Shown piece after piece: positions 17,593 through 26,987 of a stretch of DNA of 64,000 nucleotides. Location: the NCBI GenBank assembly GCA_021796535.1, contig JAKABW010000002.1, forward strand, positions 24,954 through 88,953, in the 5' to 3' direction. Each line of letters opens with the position of its first letter. Position 1 is the stretch's first letter. The position numbers and the translations under genes are program-made. Source of the stretch: Actinomycetes bacterium (lineage in GTDB: Bacteria > Actinomycetota > Acidimicrobiia > Acidimicrobiales > Bog-793). The notes beneath the pieces were generated by a model. The model had not been told where the DNA came from. It saw nothing but the letters and a program-made list of their open reading frames with translations, and searched no databases.

Positions 17593-18579
17593 ATGGGCGT
17601 AGATATTTTGCATATTCCCGTAATGGCAAAAGAGGTAATCGAGTTTTTGCCGCCTGTCACGGAGGGAATTTTTATTGACGCAACGGTCGGGTTCGGAGGG
17701 CACGCAAAAGAAATTCTCTCCGAATATCCACGGGTTGTTTTGGTCGGCATCGACAGGGATCCGGAAGCCGTCACAACGGCGACGGAGAATTTGCGTGGGT
17801 TCCAAAACAGGGCAATCGTCCTGCACGGGCGTTACGACGAAGAGGGCATATTCGAAAAAGCAATTGTCTCGGCAAATGAAATCGCCGGAAGACCGGGAAA
17901 GGCTCCGGAGGTAATGGCGGTTCTTTTTGACTTGGGTGTGAACTCGTATCAATTGGACGAAGCGGGCAGAGGATTTTCTTACATGAAATCAGGCTCTCTT
18001 GACATGCGTATGGATACTTCAAAAGGAGAGACGGCTTCTGAATTTTTACAGAAAGTCTCGTTTGAGGACCTGAAAGCCTTGCTCTATGCCAACGGGGAAT
18101 ACAAATATGCCGGGAAACTGGCAAAAGAAATTATTGCCTGCAGGCCTGTAAAAACCACGGAGGAGCTCAGTCAAATCGTGGAGGCTTCCATTCCCAAATC
18201 CATGAGAAGGCGCGGTCATCCCGCCAAGAGAGTTTTTCAGGCCCTCAGAATCGCCGTCAACGAAGAAATAGTTTTTTTGGCCGACGCCGTGGCAAGAGCG
18301 TTCGAGGTTTTGGCAACCGGCGGAAGGCTGCTTGTGCTCAGTTATCACTCCGGCGAGGACAGGATCATTAAAACCAGTTTCAATTTGCTTGCCGACGGAG
18401 GATGCAAATGCCCGAAGAGTCTTCCCTGTCGTTGCGGAGCGGTTATAAAAGGAAAGCTTCTGACAAGAAGGTCTCTGACACCCGGCAAGGAAGAGATTGA
18501 TCGCAACTCCCGTGCCGCGAGTGCCCGATTTAGGGCAATTGAAAAAATACAACCCATCTATCTGAAGGACTTGCCATGA
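17593..18579 (+). CDS. rsmH: 16S rRNA (cytosine-1402-N4) methyltransferase
   Basis: A protein of about 328 residues that uses SAM to methylate C1402 of 16S rRNA. It has the family opening DILHIPVMAKEVIEFL, SAM site DATVGFGGHAKEIL, LFDLGVNSYQLDEAGRGFSY, and the C-terminal LSYHSGEDRIIK and SRAASARFRAIE. The frame is open further upstream to 17416, but that would overlap mraZ by 74 bases with no homology. ATG 17593, just before the conserved part and behind a GGGCGGG stretch, is the best start; ATG 17572 is the alternative. It overlaps ftsL by four bases (ATGA). Confidence 0.93.
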   Translation: MGVDILHIPVMAKEVIEFLPPVTEGIFIDATVGFGGHAKEILSEYPRVVLVGIDRDPEAVTTATENLRGFQNRAIVLHGRYDEEGIFEKAIVSANEIAGRPGKAPEVMAVLFDLGVNSYQLDEAGRGFSYMKSGSLDMRMDTSKGETASEFLQKVSFEDLKALLYANGEYKYAGKLAKEIIACRPVKTTEELSQIVEASIPKSMRRRGHPAKRVFQALRIAVNEEIVFLADAVARAFEVLATGGRLLVLSYHSGEDRIIKTSFNLLADGGCKCPKSLPCRCGAVIKGKLLTRRSLTPGKEEIDRNSRAASARFRAIEKIQPIYLKDLP

Positions 18580-19064
18580 ACTCTTACGCTCGGGACAATA
18601 CGGTCAAATATCCTCTCCCGAAGGAGCTCAAATCTCCGAAAGCGGGCAAAGCGCGGATCGCATCCGTGGGGAAAGAGGAAATCAGACTCCGTGAAGCCAT
18701 TTCCAAATCAAGGAAGTTGTTTGTCGCCTCTCTTGTTTTGGTGGTTTTTTCGATGTCTTGCGTCATAGCTTTCAATGCGCTGGTTTCCTCCAGACAGATA
18801 CAGCTTGACATGGCGCAACAACAATTGGGCAAAGCGGTTATCGTCAATCAAAACCTCAACACCGAAAAAGCCGTTTTGAACTCTCCGGCGAGGATCGTAA
18901 AGCTGGCCCAAAACCAACTGAAAATGTCTGACCCGACGGCTAAGGCATCTTTGCGGGCCGTCAATCCGTACCTGGGAGCCGTGCGTGCGCTTCCCAAAAG
19001 CGCGGTTCCCGCGCAAAAGCAAAAAGCAGTCAAAACTAAAAAATCAAAACTAAAGAAATCGTAA
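18576..19064 (+). CDS. ftsL: Cell division protein FtsL-like
   Basis: A 162-residue bitopic protein. It has a basic cytoplasmic N-terminus, one membrane helix (about 50-70, LFVASLVLVVFSMSCVIAFNAL), an extracytoplasmic coiled coil (about 72-115) and a Lys-rich tail. The sequence is weakly conserved, as is usual for FtsL. The call rests on topology and position between rsmH and ftsI. FtsL with FtsB (DivIC) and FtsQ would activate FtsWI. Confidence 0.8.
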   Translation: MNSYARDNTVKYPLPKELKSPKAGKARIASVGKEEIRLREAISKSRKLFVASLVLVVFSMSCVIAFNALVSSRQIQLDMAQQQLGKAVIVNQNLNTEKAVLNSPARIVKLAQNQLKMSDPTAKASLRAVNPYLGAVRALPKSAVPAQKQKAVKTKKSKLKKS

Positions 19065-19155
19065 GCGGAGGAAAAATCGTGTCGCATTATTTCGGTTCCG
19101 GGGCAAAGTATGGCTTTTATCACCCGTCTTTTGTGACCGCAACCGACGGGAGGGC

Positions 19156-21189
19156 ATGAGTGAAAACATCCCGAAAAGCCGGAGAAGACCGGAATATGCC
19201 AAGATCCCGCCGCATGCAAAAAGCAGTTGCCGCTTGCGGGGGGAGAACAGACACGGTTCGTCAATTCGCAAACGCCGGAGCGGTGAGTCGGTGAAAAGAA
19301 CGGTGCCGTCGGAAACAGGTTACAAAAGACCCGTCAGACAGTCTGATTACCGGAGTCGAACCGGTGTTTTGTCGTCGGCGGGAAGTCCCAAAGACAGGCC
19401 CGGTCAAACGCGATCCGGAAATGGTCGTATCCCAAAACGGGCATTCGGGGAATCCAGGATTGTCAGATTCAGAGTCCTTATTTTGCTTACCTCTGTTTTG
19501 CTTGCTGCCATCTTTGCCCAATTGGTGGTGGAACAAATTGTAAGCTCTTCTTCTTATGACGTAAAAATTGCCAGTGAAATTGGCTCCAGCAGCGCAGTGC
19601 AGGCTTCAAGGGGTACGATTTATGACAGAAACGGCAATATTTTATTTACGTCTGTGCAGTCGGAAGACGTTTACAGCGAGGACTACGCGACTTTTTCGGC
19701 ATCCTCAGAAGCGGCGGAACTGTCTCCCGTTTTGAAAAAGTCCAAGTCGGTATTGATGAAAGAATTGCACGAGCCGTCCGGCTACGTCCTGCTTGCCAAA
19801 AACATCAGTTTGGGTTTGGAGCAAAAAATCTCCTCGCTGGGCTTTCCCAACATCTATTTTGAGCCCGGTCAGGTGTATGAAAATCCTTCCGGAAATCTGG
19901 TCCAGCCTTTGTTGGGCGGCGTCAGCAATTCCGGTGCCGGAAACGCCGGTCTGCAGTATCTTTACAATTCTTTTCTTGCGGGGCACAACGGTCGGGTTGC
20001 CGACCAACAGCTTGGCCCGGGTATGGTGCTCCCGAACACTTCCAAACTGATATCGAAGCCGCGGGACGGGAAATCGCTCGTCTTGTCTTTGGATGCAAAC
20101 TTGCAGGAAAAAGTAACGGCGGATCTTTCCAAGCAAATATTGGCCACTCACGCCACGAGCGCGGTGGCCATATTCAGTGACGTCAAAACGGGGGCCATTC
20201 TCGCGATGGTCAGTCTGGTAAGAACCAAGAAAAACGTTGTCGAGCCGGCTCCCTCCAATCTGGCTCTGACATCGGTTTACGAGCCCGGTTCGGTAATGAA
20301 AATAGCTACCTTCTCCTTTGCCCTGAAAGACCATATAGTTACTCCCAATACGACGCTTTCGGTGCCTTATTCGATACAGATCGGCGGCTATACGTTTCAG
20401 GATGCCGAATACCACCCGACTCAACTTATGCCCGCCAAAGAAATTCTGGCTCAGTCTTCCAACGTGGGCACCATCAAAATCGCCTCCATGCTCGGCCCGG
20501 ACAGGTTGTATCAGGCGATGAAAGCTCTCGGTTTCGGACAGTATACCGGTCTGAACTGGCCGGGGGAGTCTCCGGGCATATTGGGCTCTCCGGCTACCTG
20601 GTACGGTTCGGATCTGGGTTCCCTCCCGATCGGCCTCGGCGAAGCCGTTACCCCCATGCAGCTGTTGGACGCTTACAATACCGTGGCCGACGGCGGAGTT
20701 TTTCGGTCTCCGCATATTCTGGACGGCGTGGTGAACGGGAAACACATCAGCTATCTTCCGGTCCCCAAAGGGAAGAGGGTGATGCCGAAATCGGTTGCCG
20801 CCACTCTTACAAAAATGTTTGAAGGGGTTATTCAAAACGGTACCGGCATAGCCGGTTGTGTGCCTGGTTATCTCGTTGCCGGCAAAACCGGAACGGCTCA
20901 GGTTCCCTCCAAGACTTCCGCCGGTTATATCACCGGTGACTGGAATGCGACTTTCGTGGGTTATGCCCCAGCGCAAAATCCGGTGATTTCGGGCATGGTA
21001 TTGATGCATCATTCCAATCCGATTTATGGCGGAGCGGCTTCCGCTCCCGTATTTTCCGAAGTCATGCGCTATGCGTTAGCTCATTACAACATCAGGCCAC
21101 CCAAAGGCAGCAGCGGACCGGGACAGGGTCTTTGTTCGCCTGAGGGGGCAATACTTGCCAGAGCATCCGGATTGGCACTCGGACAATGA
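19156..21189 (+). CDS. ftsI: Division-specific transpeptidase FtsI (PBP2b/PBP3 type)
   Basis: A 677-residue class B penicillin-binding protein that cross-links septal peptidoglycan. The catalytic motifs are present: S-V-M-K in EPGSVMKI (Ser near 378), S-S-N near 434 and K-T-G near 576. The single membrane helix lies at about 108-128, behind an unusually long, Arg/Ser-rich cytoplasmic extension of about 105 residues (PBP3 of E. coli has about 20). No PASTA domains are seen. The start ATG is preceded by GGGAGGG; a later start would shorten the tail but not remove it. It overlaps murE by ATGA. Confidence 0.93.
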   Translation: MSENIPKSRRRPEYAKIPPHAKSSCRLRGENRHGSSIRKRRSGESVKRTVPSETGYKRPVRQSDYRSRTGVLSSAGSPKDRPGQTRSGNGRIPKRAFGESRIVRFRVLILLTSVLLAAIFAQLVVEQIVSSSSYDVKIASEIGSSSAVQASRGTIYDRNGNILFTSVQSEDVYSEDYATFSASSEAAELSPVLKKSKSVLMKELHEPSGYVLLAKNISLGLEQKISSLGFPNIYFEPGQVYENPSGNLVQPLLGGVSNSGAGNAGLQYLYNSFLAGHNGRVADQQLGPGMVLPNTSKLISKPRDGKSLVLSLDANLQEKVTADLSKQILATHATSAVAIFSDVKTGAILAMVSLVRTKKNVVEPAPSNLALTSVYEPGSVMKIATFSFALKDHIVTPNTTLSVPYSIQIGGYTFQDAEYHPTQLMPAKEILAQSSNVGTIKIASMLGPDRLYQAMKALGFGQYTGLNWPGESPGILGSPATWYGSDLGSLPIGLGEAVTPMQLLDAYNTVADGGVFRSPHILDGVVNGKHISYLPVPKGKRVMPKSVAATLTKMFEGVIQNGTGIAGCVPGYLVAGKTGTAQVPSKTSAGYITGDWNATFVGYAPAQNPVISGMVLMHHSNPIYGGAASAPVFSEVMRYALAHYNIRPPKGSSGPGQGLCSPEGAILARASGLALGQ

Positions 21190-22916
21190 CTATTGTTACT
21201 GTCGGGAATGTTATCAGATCGAAAAAGGATTTGATTGCTCTGGCGAAAAAGGCTGAGGCGGGTAAGACGATGGAATTGGAAGCTTTAATACAAAAAATCG
21301 ATCATCTGGCCGTTCTCGGGGACGCAAAGAAAGCAGAGATTACGTCGATAGTTTGGCATCACAAAGAAGTTGTGCTCGGCTCTCTCTATTGTTGTTTGCC
21401 CGGAACGCGTTTTAACGGTCACGATTTTGCGACTCTCGCCATGTCCAGAGGGGCGGTTGCTTTTATATGCGAACACTCCGTACTGCCCGCCATTTCTTCC
21501 GGCGGGAAAAACTCCGGAGCGGCCATGTATCCGACAGATTTTGCCGGAGAAGATACCGAGGGTAATTCCGTGGGTGTCCTCTCAGCGGGCGAATCGGCGG
21601 CTTTGCCGGTAGTGCAAATTATAGTGGAGAGGGGCAAAGCCAGAATCGCCATGGCCCAGGCTGCCTGCGCGTTTTACAATAACCCTTCGCAGGCCATGCT
21701 GACGATAGGGGTTACCGGTACGAACGGCAAAACCACCACGACTTTTATATTAAAGTCCATTCTGGAAGCGGCAGGCATTCCCACGGGGGTGATAGGCACC
21801 CTGGACGGCGCAAGAACGACTCCGGAATCGCCGGAATTGCAAAAAGCTTTGGCGGCTTACAAAGAAGCCGGCTATAAAGCCTGTGTCCTGGAAGTCACCT
21901 CTCATGCCTTGGCTCAAAACAGGGTCTACGGCATGAGCTTTGACGTAGCGGTGTTTACTAATCTCAGCCAGGACCATCTGGACTATCACGGGTCTATGGA
22001 AGACTACTTCCGGGCCAAAGCCAAATTGTTTTCGAGCAATCTGTCGAAAGTGGGTGTGGTCAACGCGGATGACCCCTACGGAAGGCAGCTGATGGAATCG
22101 GCCGACATAGAGACGGTTCCCTACAGCATCACCGACGCCAGGGAATTGGAGATAGGCCCGGCCATAACGACGTTTGTTTTTGACGGTTACAGGGTCCGCC
22201 TGGCATTGGGCGGGGTATTCAACGTGGAAAACGCCCTCGCCGCCGCCAGCGCCGCAAAAGTCATGGGCATTTCCACAAAAGACATCGTGGCCGGCATTTC
22301 CGCCGCATATGCCGTTCCCGGCAGATTCGAACAAATAGAGGCGGACAACGGGGTAAGGATAGTCGTGGACTTTGCCCATACTCCGGATGCCCTGCAAAAA
22401 GTTTTGAACGCCGCCGGGGCCACCTTGGAAGGTCCGGAAGCCGTGCTGACGGTGGTCTTCGGTTGCGGGGGAGACAGGGATAAAGGAAAGCGCCCCATCA
22501 TGGGACAGATAGCCTCCATGTTTGCCGACAGAATCATTTTGACTTCGGACAATCCGAGGTCGGAAGACCCGGCGGCCATCATCGATCAGATCTTGGCGGG
22601 CATCAACCCTTCTTCCAAAGTCGAGCTGTTGGTGGAGCCGGACAGAAAAAAAGCCATAAGTCTGGCTCTTCAGACCTCCAAACCGGGCGATCTGATACTT
22701 ATCGCCGGCAAAGGACACGAGTCCACGCAACAAGTGGGCGACGAAGTGTTTCCCTGTGACGACAGGAAAACGGTCAGCGAATTTTTGGCCATGACGTCCG
22801 ATCCGTTTGCCGAACCCGTTATATGGCCAAGCAGCACCGTTTCATCCGGACGTCAGCAAAAAGAGTATTTCCGCGATTTTGCGGATGACTCAGAACAGAA
22901 AGAACAGAACCGATGA
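21186..22916 (+). CDS. murE: UDP-MurNAc-tripeptide synthetase MurE
   Basis: A 576-residue Mur ligase that adds the third amino acid of the peptidoglycan stem in the cytoplasm. The P-loop GVTGTNGKTTTT lies near 175, with the central NLSQDHLDYHGSMEDY. The C-terminal DNPRSEDP near 455 contains the DNPR motif that marks meso-diaminopimelate specificity; L-Lys enzymes have other residues. The N-terminal 40 residues are an extra helical stretch. It is coupled to ftsI and mraY by short overlaps. The next gene is mraY, not murF, which is unusual. Confidence 0.93.
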   Translation: MTIVTVGNVIRSKKDLIALAKKAEAGKTMELEALIQKIDHLAVLGDAKKAEITSIVWHHKEVVLGSLYCCLPGTRFNGHDFATLAMSRGAVAFICEHSVLPAISSGGKNSGAAMYPTDFAGEDTEGNSVGVLSAGESAALPVVQIIVERGKARIAMAQAACAFYNNPSQAMLTIGVTGTNGKTTTTFILKSILEAAGIPTGVIGTLDGARTTPESPELQKALAAYKEAGYKACVLEVTSHALAQNRVYGMSFDVAVFTNLSQDHLDYHGSMEDYFRAKAKLFSSNLSKVGVVNADDPYGRQLMESADIETVPYSITDARELEIGPAITTFVFDGYRVRLALGGVFNVENALAAASAAKVMGISTKDIVAGISAAYAVPGRFEQIEADNGVRIVVDFAHTPDALQKVLNAAGATLEGPEAVLTVVFGCGGDRDKGKRPIMGQIASMFADRIILTSDNPRSEDPAAIIDQILAGINPSSKVELLVEPDRKKAISLALQTSKPGDLILIAGKGHESTQQVGDEVFPCDDRKTVSEFLAMTSDPFAEPVIWPSSTVSSGRQQKEYFRDFADDSEQKEQNR

Positions 22917-23953
22917 TAGCCATCTTTACAGCCGGCGGAATTTCCATACTGATTTCTTCTTTCGGAACCCCCATCTTTCTCCGTTTTTTGAAAAGCAGAC
23001 GGATAGGGCAGCAGATCAGAGAAGACGGTCCGGCAGGCCATGCCATCAAAGCCGGCACGCCGACCATGGGCGGAATTATGATGATCGTTGCCGCGGTGGC
23101 CGGGTATTTGCTCAGTCATATCGGAACGGGGGCCGAGTTCACAAGACAGGGATTTTTGGTGATTTGCGCCGTGGTTGCTTCCGGTCTGATAGGTCTCACG
23201 GACGACTTCATTAAGGTGAGCAGAAAGCGCAGTCTCGGTCTGAACAAAAAAGCAAAAATATTTTTACAAATTTTGGTGGGTTTGGGTTTTTCTCTGGCGG
23301 CCACCTATTACGCCCACGGAGTCAGGACCCTTGCTTTTACCAGATTTGATTTGCCGGCCATCGGTTTGCCGGTCGTGGCTTGGACGTTATGGGGTACATT
23401 CGTAATCGTTTCCGAATCAAACGCGGTAAATTTGACGGATGGGCTGGACGGTTTGGCGGCGGGATCTTCCGCTTTTGCTTTTACCGGGCTGGCCCTGATC
23501 GGCTATTGGCTTTCGCGCCACTATTCAATATACAGAGTGCCCATTCCTCACGCCATTGATATGTCCATTGTGGCGGCTTCTCTGGCGGGTTCCTGCGTCG
23601 GTTTTTTGTGGTGGAACGCCGCACCCGCCAGAATATTCATGGGAGACACCGGTTCGCTGGCCATCGGAACCGGACTTGCCTGCCTGGCTTTGCAAACCAA
23701 TACGGCACTGTTGTTGCCCATCATGGGAGGCCTCTTTTTGATTGTCACCTTATCCGTGGTGATACAGGTGGTCGCGTACCGGGGCTTTGGCAAACGTGTT
23801 TTTCGTATGGCGCCTCTGCATCATCATTTTGAGTTGGCGGGATGGCCGGAAACTACCGTCATAGTACGTTTTTGGATTATTTCGGCTCTGTTTACGGGTA
23901 TGGCTTTGGGTGCGTTTTATGCCGATTATCTGAGTGTAAGGGTGTTGCACTGA
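22913..23953 (+). CDS. mraY: Phospho-N-acetylmuramoyl-pentapeptide transferase MraY
   Basis: A 346-residue, roughly ten-helix membrane enzyme that makes lipid I from UDP-MurNAc-pentapeptide and undecaprenyl phosphate. Signatures: GPAGHAIKAGTPTMGG, LTDDFIK (Asp-Asp), NAVNLTDGLDGLAAG, FMGDTGSLAIG, and the His-rich RMAPLHHHFELAGWPE loop. The length is normal. It overlaps murE at the start and ftsW at the end (TGATG). Confidence 0.95.
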   Translation: MIAIFTAGGISILISSFGTPIFLRFLKSRRIGQQIREDGPAGHAIKAGTPTMGGIMMIVAAVAGYLLSHIGTGAEFTRQGFLVICAVVASGLIGLTDDFIKVSRKRSLGLNKKAKIFLQILVGLGFSLAATYYAHGVRTLAFTRFDLPAIGLPVVAWTLWGTFVIVSESNAVNLTDGLDGLAAGSSAFAFTGLALIGYWLSRHYSIYRVPIPHAIDMSIVAASLAGSCVGFLWWNAAPARIFMGDTGSLAIGTGLACLALQTNTALLLPIMGGLFLIVTLSVVIQVVAYRGFGKRVFRMAPLHHHFELAGWPETTVIVRFWIISALFTGMALGAFYADYLSVRVLH

Positions 23954-25551
23954 TGTCCGCGACCCTTGACGGAATGAATAAAAAGTCGGCTAAAAAAGCA
24001 GCTGTTGCCGACAGGTACCTGAAACTTGTGTACGGGGGCGGAGGTCCTTTGCCGACGCGGCGGCCATCCGAAACCCCTCCGGCCGGCGGCAGGACTTCCG
24101 TTTCGGTCCCCAAGCCTGCAGGCGGGAAGAAAAAATCCGTCGCGGACAAAACCGGCCCTTTGCGTTCCCAGCAAAAAGACTACTATTTACGCCAAATCGG
24201 TGCGAGAAGAGCAAAAAAGATAGCGGTGCTGGTTTCGGTTTTGTCGATATTCGGGGTAGTCATAATTTTTGCCGCTTCCGCAGTCACCTCCGCCATCGGC
24301 GGCAGATCGCCTTTTTCTTTGGCCCTCCGTCAGGTTCTGTGGGTATTCTGCGGCGGGGTGGGTTATTTGCTTGCCAGCAAAATGTCTTTGCAGAAGGTAC
24401 GCGATTTGTCCAAACCGCTTTTGGCTATTTCCGCCGCTCTGCTTTTTCTCGTTCTGCTGCCCGGTATTTCCAAGCATTCGGGGGGAGCCAGCCGCTGGAT
24501 AGGAGTAGGACCCTTTGATATTCAGCCGTCGGAACTTGCCAAGTTGGCCTTTGCCGTTTTTGTCGCAGATCTGATCGACAGAAGGAAGCACAGCAAAAAT
24601 TACGTAAAGGATTTGGTATTTCCGGTCGGAGCCATGGCGGCAATACTGGGAATCATGATTATGCGCCAGCCGGACCTGGGTACCACCATTATTATCCTGG
24701 GCATAGGTTTGATGGAGATGGGCGTGTCCCATTTGCCGAAGAAAATCTTTATCACCACTCTCTCCGTCGCCATAGCCGTCGTGACGGTGCTTTCTCTGAT
24801 TGAGCCCTACAGATTTAAGAGGCTGTTGTCGTTTGTCAACCCCTTTGCCCATGCCAGCGGGTCGGGATATCAGCTTGCCCAATCAATGCTGGCCCTGGGA
24901 CAGGGTCACATCACCGGTGCGGGTCTGGCCTCGTCGCCCATGGCTTGGGGGCTTTTGCCGAATGCACAAACAGATTTTATTTTTTCCGTTGTCGGCAACG
25001 ATATGGGCATTTTGGGGACCCTGGCAATTCTGGCGGCTTTTTCCGTTTTGTTTATTCTCGGAATAAAAACGGCTCTTTCCGCCAAAGATATTTTTTCGTC
25101 GTATCTGGCAATAGGTTTGATGGTGTTGATATGCGGTCAGGCGTTTTTGAACATAGCCGGCGTGATAGGAATTATGCCCGAGACAGGCATACCGCTTCCG
25201 TTTTTCTCCTCCGGCGGATCTTCTCTGATCGTGGTCCTTACCGCTTGCGGTTTGTTGACCAACATAGCAAGACATCCTCTCGGTGTCACGCGTCCCAAGA
25301 GAAGCCGTTTTGGGGAAAACGGTACAAAGTATGCTTATTTTGCGCAACAAAAGCGGGTTTCGAGAAGAACGGAGATAACAGCTTACCGCAGGCAAAATGA
25401 GAATGTAAGTTATGCCGACTCAAGCGCCGGACGGGGGGAAGGGCGCAACGCTGTTTCCGGATACCCCGGTCCCAATGTGAGACGGGGCGGAAATCGTTCC
25501 GGTGTTTACGAATACGGAGAACCTATCGATTTACGCAAGCGGTATTTATGA
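23953..25551 (+). CDS. ftsW: Septal peptidoglycan polymerase FtsW
   Basis: A SEDS-family glycosyltransferase of about 532 residues and about ten helices that acts with FtsI. The core has GGASRWIGVGPFDIQPSELAKLA, the catalytic-loop region with RQPDLGTT, GLLPNAQTDFIFSVVGND and the terminal PFFSSGGSS. The start is ATG 23953, overlapping the mraY stop; a longer frame back to 23842 merely overlaps mraY. There is a cytoplasmic N-terminal extension of about 85 residues, rich in Pro/Gly/Lys, and a C-terminal tail of about 95 residues with many Arg (RRTEITAYRRQ, RRGGNRS). In Mycobacterium tuberculosis a basic FtsW tail binds an acidic FtsZ tail, and both features occur here. Confidence 0.92.
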   Translation: MSATLDGMNKKSAKKAAVADRYLKLVYGGGGPLPTRRPSETPPAGGRTSVSVPKPAGGKKKSVADKTGPLRSQQKDYYLRQIGARRAKKIAVLVSVLSIFGVVIIFAASAVTSAIGGRSPFSLALRQVLWVFCGGVGYLLASKMSLQKVRDLSKPLLAISAALLFLVLLPGISKHSGGASRWIGVGPFDIQPSELAKLAFAVFVADLIDRRKHSKNYVKDLVFPVGAMAAILGIMIMRQPDLGTTIIILGIGLMEMGVSHLPKKIFITTLSVAIAVVTVLSLIEPYRFKRLLSFVNPFAHASGSGYQLAQSMLALGQGHITGAGLASSPMAWGLLPNAQTDFIFSVVGNDMGILGTLAILAAFSVLFILGIKTALSAKDIFSSYLAIGLMVLICGQAFLNIAGVIGIMPETGIPLPFFSSGGSSLIVVLTACGLLTNIARHPLGVTRPKRSRFGENGTKYAYFAQQKRVSRRTEITAYRRQNENVSYADSSAGRGEGRNAVSGYPGPNVRRGGNRSGVYEYGEPIDLRKRYL

Positions 25552-26912
25552 CGGCCGCGAAAGTTGAAGCGTCTGCGAACGGAAAAGATAAGACTTATAA
25601 ATTTGTCTTTGCCGGCGGCGGTACGGCGGGACACATCGTCCCGGGCCTTGCGGTGGCCGCGGCGCTCGTCGATACCGGATACAAAAAAGACGATATCCTG
25701 TTTATGGGTTCGACTAAAGGAATGGAAAAATTTCTTATTCCAAAAGCCGGTTATGACATAAGGCTTTACGACACCAAAGGTCTCGTCCGCCGGCTCTCTT
25801 TGGAAAATTTCTTCAAAGTTCTCGAAATGTCGGCCGACAATTCCAGGTCTTTTCTTCGGGCTTTGAAGGATTTGCGGCGCATCAAACCCGACCTTATTGT
25901 CATGCTGGGGGGCTATGCCGGTTTGATTCCCGCTTTGGCGGGGCTGGTTCTGGGGGCCAAGGTGGCGGTGGTTAACGTCGACTCCGTTCCGGGACTTTCG
26001 AACAGAATCGTGGGCAGATTTGCCGCGGTCAATACGCTGCCGCAGGCTGTCCCCGGCGTAAAGCGCGCCGTGGTGACCGGAACTCCGATCAGAACCGATG
26101 CGGCGTCGAGAAAAAATTTTCTGTTGCAAAACGACAACGGGATCCGCTCGTCGGCAATAAAAGTTTTTTTCGGTACCGCCAGCACTCCCGGGTCCGACCA
26201 AGGGCCGGACGGGACGCCCGGGACCCGGGATCCGCTTTTTTTCACGGTGATGTCGGGTTCCCTGGGGGCTTACAGCATCAATAAAGTCTTGCCGCGCCTG
26301 GTTGGGGCCATGGCGGAAAAAAGCATTTTCGGAAGCCGGCCGTTGTTCGTTTATCACGTCACCGGCGAAAGGGATTTTGACCTGACCGTTGCCGATTGCG
26401 GGAAAACGTTTACGGCGGAAACGGGTGAGAAAAACGGTTCGGGGGCCAAAAAAGCGTACAAAACAGAGCTCCGCAAAGAAGGGGAGAGGAAAACCGTTTT
26501 TTCTTTGCTGAGCGCGGACGGTTCCCGGCTTTTGGCCGAGTACTGCCTTGCCGCCTACGAAGACCGGATACCGGAATTGATGGAGGCGTCCGATCTTTTT
26601 CTGGGCAGGGCGGGAGCTTCCACGGTGGCCGAAATTGCCGCCATAGGGGTGCCCTCCGTCCTGGTGCCTTTGCCGAAGGCCCCGAGGGACCATCAGAGGG
26701 AAAACATCGACGAAATGGCAAAAAAGGGCGCTTTGATCGGGATTGACGACGCCGACCTCACTTGGGACAATCTTTTCGGTCTCATCCCATCCCTCCTCGG
26801 AGACGGGGAAAGGCGGAGAGAAATGGCTCTTCGTCTTTACGAATTCGGAGAACGGGAGGCCGCCGCAACCGTGGCCGGTTTGTTGAGCCGCCTGGCGGGG
26901 GAGGGCGCATGA
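25548..26912 (+). CDS. murG: UDP-GlcNAc transferase MurG (lipid II synthase), enlarged
   Basis: A 454-residue GT28 glycosyltransferase, about 95 longer than E. coli MurG. The N-terminal loop reads GGGTAGHIVPG, with the Ala typical of actinobacterial MurG. The C-terminal donor site is clear (GRAGASTVAEIAAIGVPSV, then PKAPRDHQRENI). The inter-domain loop that is usually GGSQGA reads SGSLGA (in VMSGSLGAYSIN). Two insertions account for the extra length: a Gly/Pro/Asp-rich stretch before that loop (about 205-228) and a Lys/Glu-rich stretch of about 60 residues after VYHVTGERDFD. Both are likely surface loops. It overlaps ftsW by ATGA. Confidence 0.9.
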   Translation: MTAAKVEASANGKDKTYKFVFAGGGTAGHIVPGLAVAAALVDTGYKKDDILFMGSTKGMEKFLIPKAGYDIRLYDTKGLVRRLSLENFFKVLEMSADNSRSFLRALKDLRRIKPDLIVMLGGYAGLIPALAGLVLGAKVAVVNVDSVPGLSNRIVGRFAAVNTLPQAVPGVKRAVVTGTPIRTDAASRKNFLLQNDNGIRSSAIKVFFGTASTPGSDQGPDGTPGTRDPLFFTVMSGSLGAYSINKVLPRLVGAMAEKSIFGSRPLFVYHVTGERDFDLTVADCGKTFTAETGEKNGSGAKKAYKTELRKEGERKTVFSLLSADGSRLLAEYCLAAYEDRIPELMEASDLFLGRAGASTVAEIAAIGVPSVLVPLPKAPRDHQRENIDEMAKKGALIGIDDADLTWDNLFGLIPSLLGDGERRREMALRLYEFGEREAAATVAGLLSRLAGEGA

Positions 26913-26987
26913 GACGGCAAAAAATTTTTCTCCGACCGTCCCATTTGTCTGCAAAAAAGATTTTTATTTTACGGGAGAAGAACTCAG

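Noticed and set aside
21186..23953. murF or murD hidden as a fusion in murE or mraY
   Set aside because: murE has a single Mur ligase P-loop and DNPR motif, and mraY has normal length; no second ligase domain is present.
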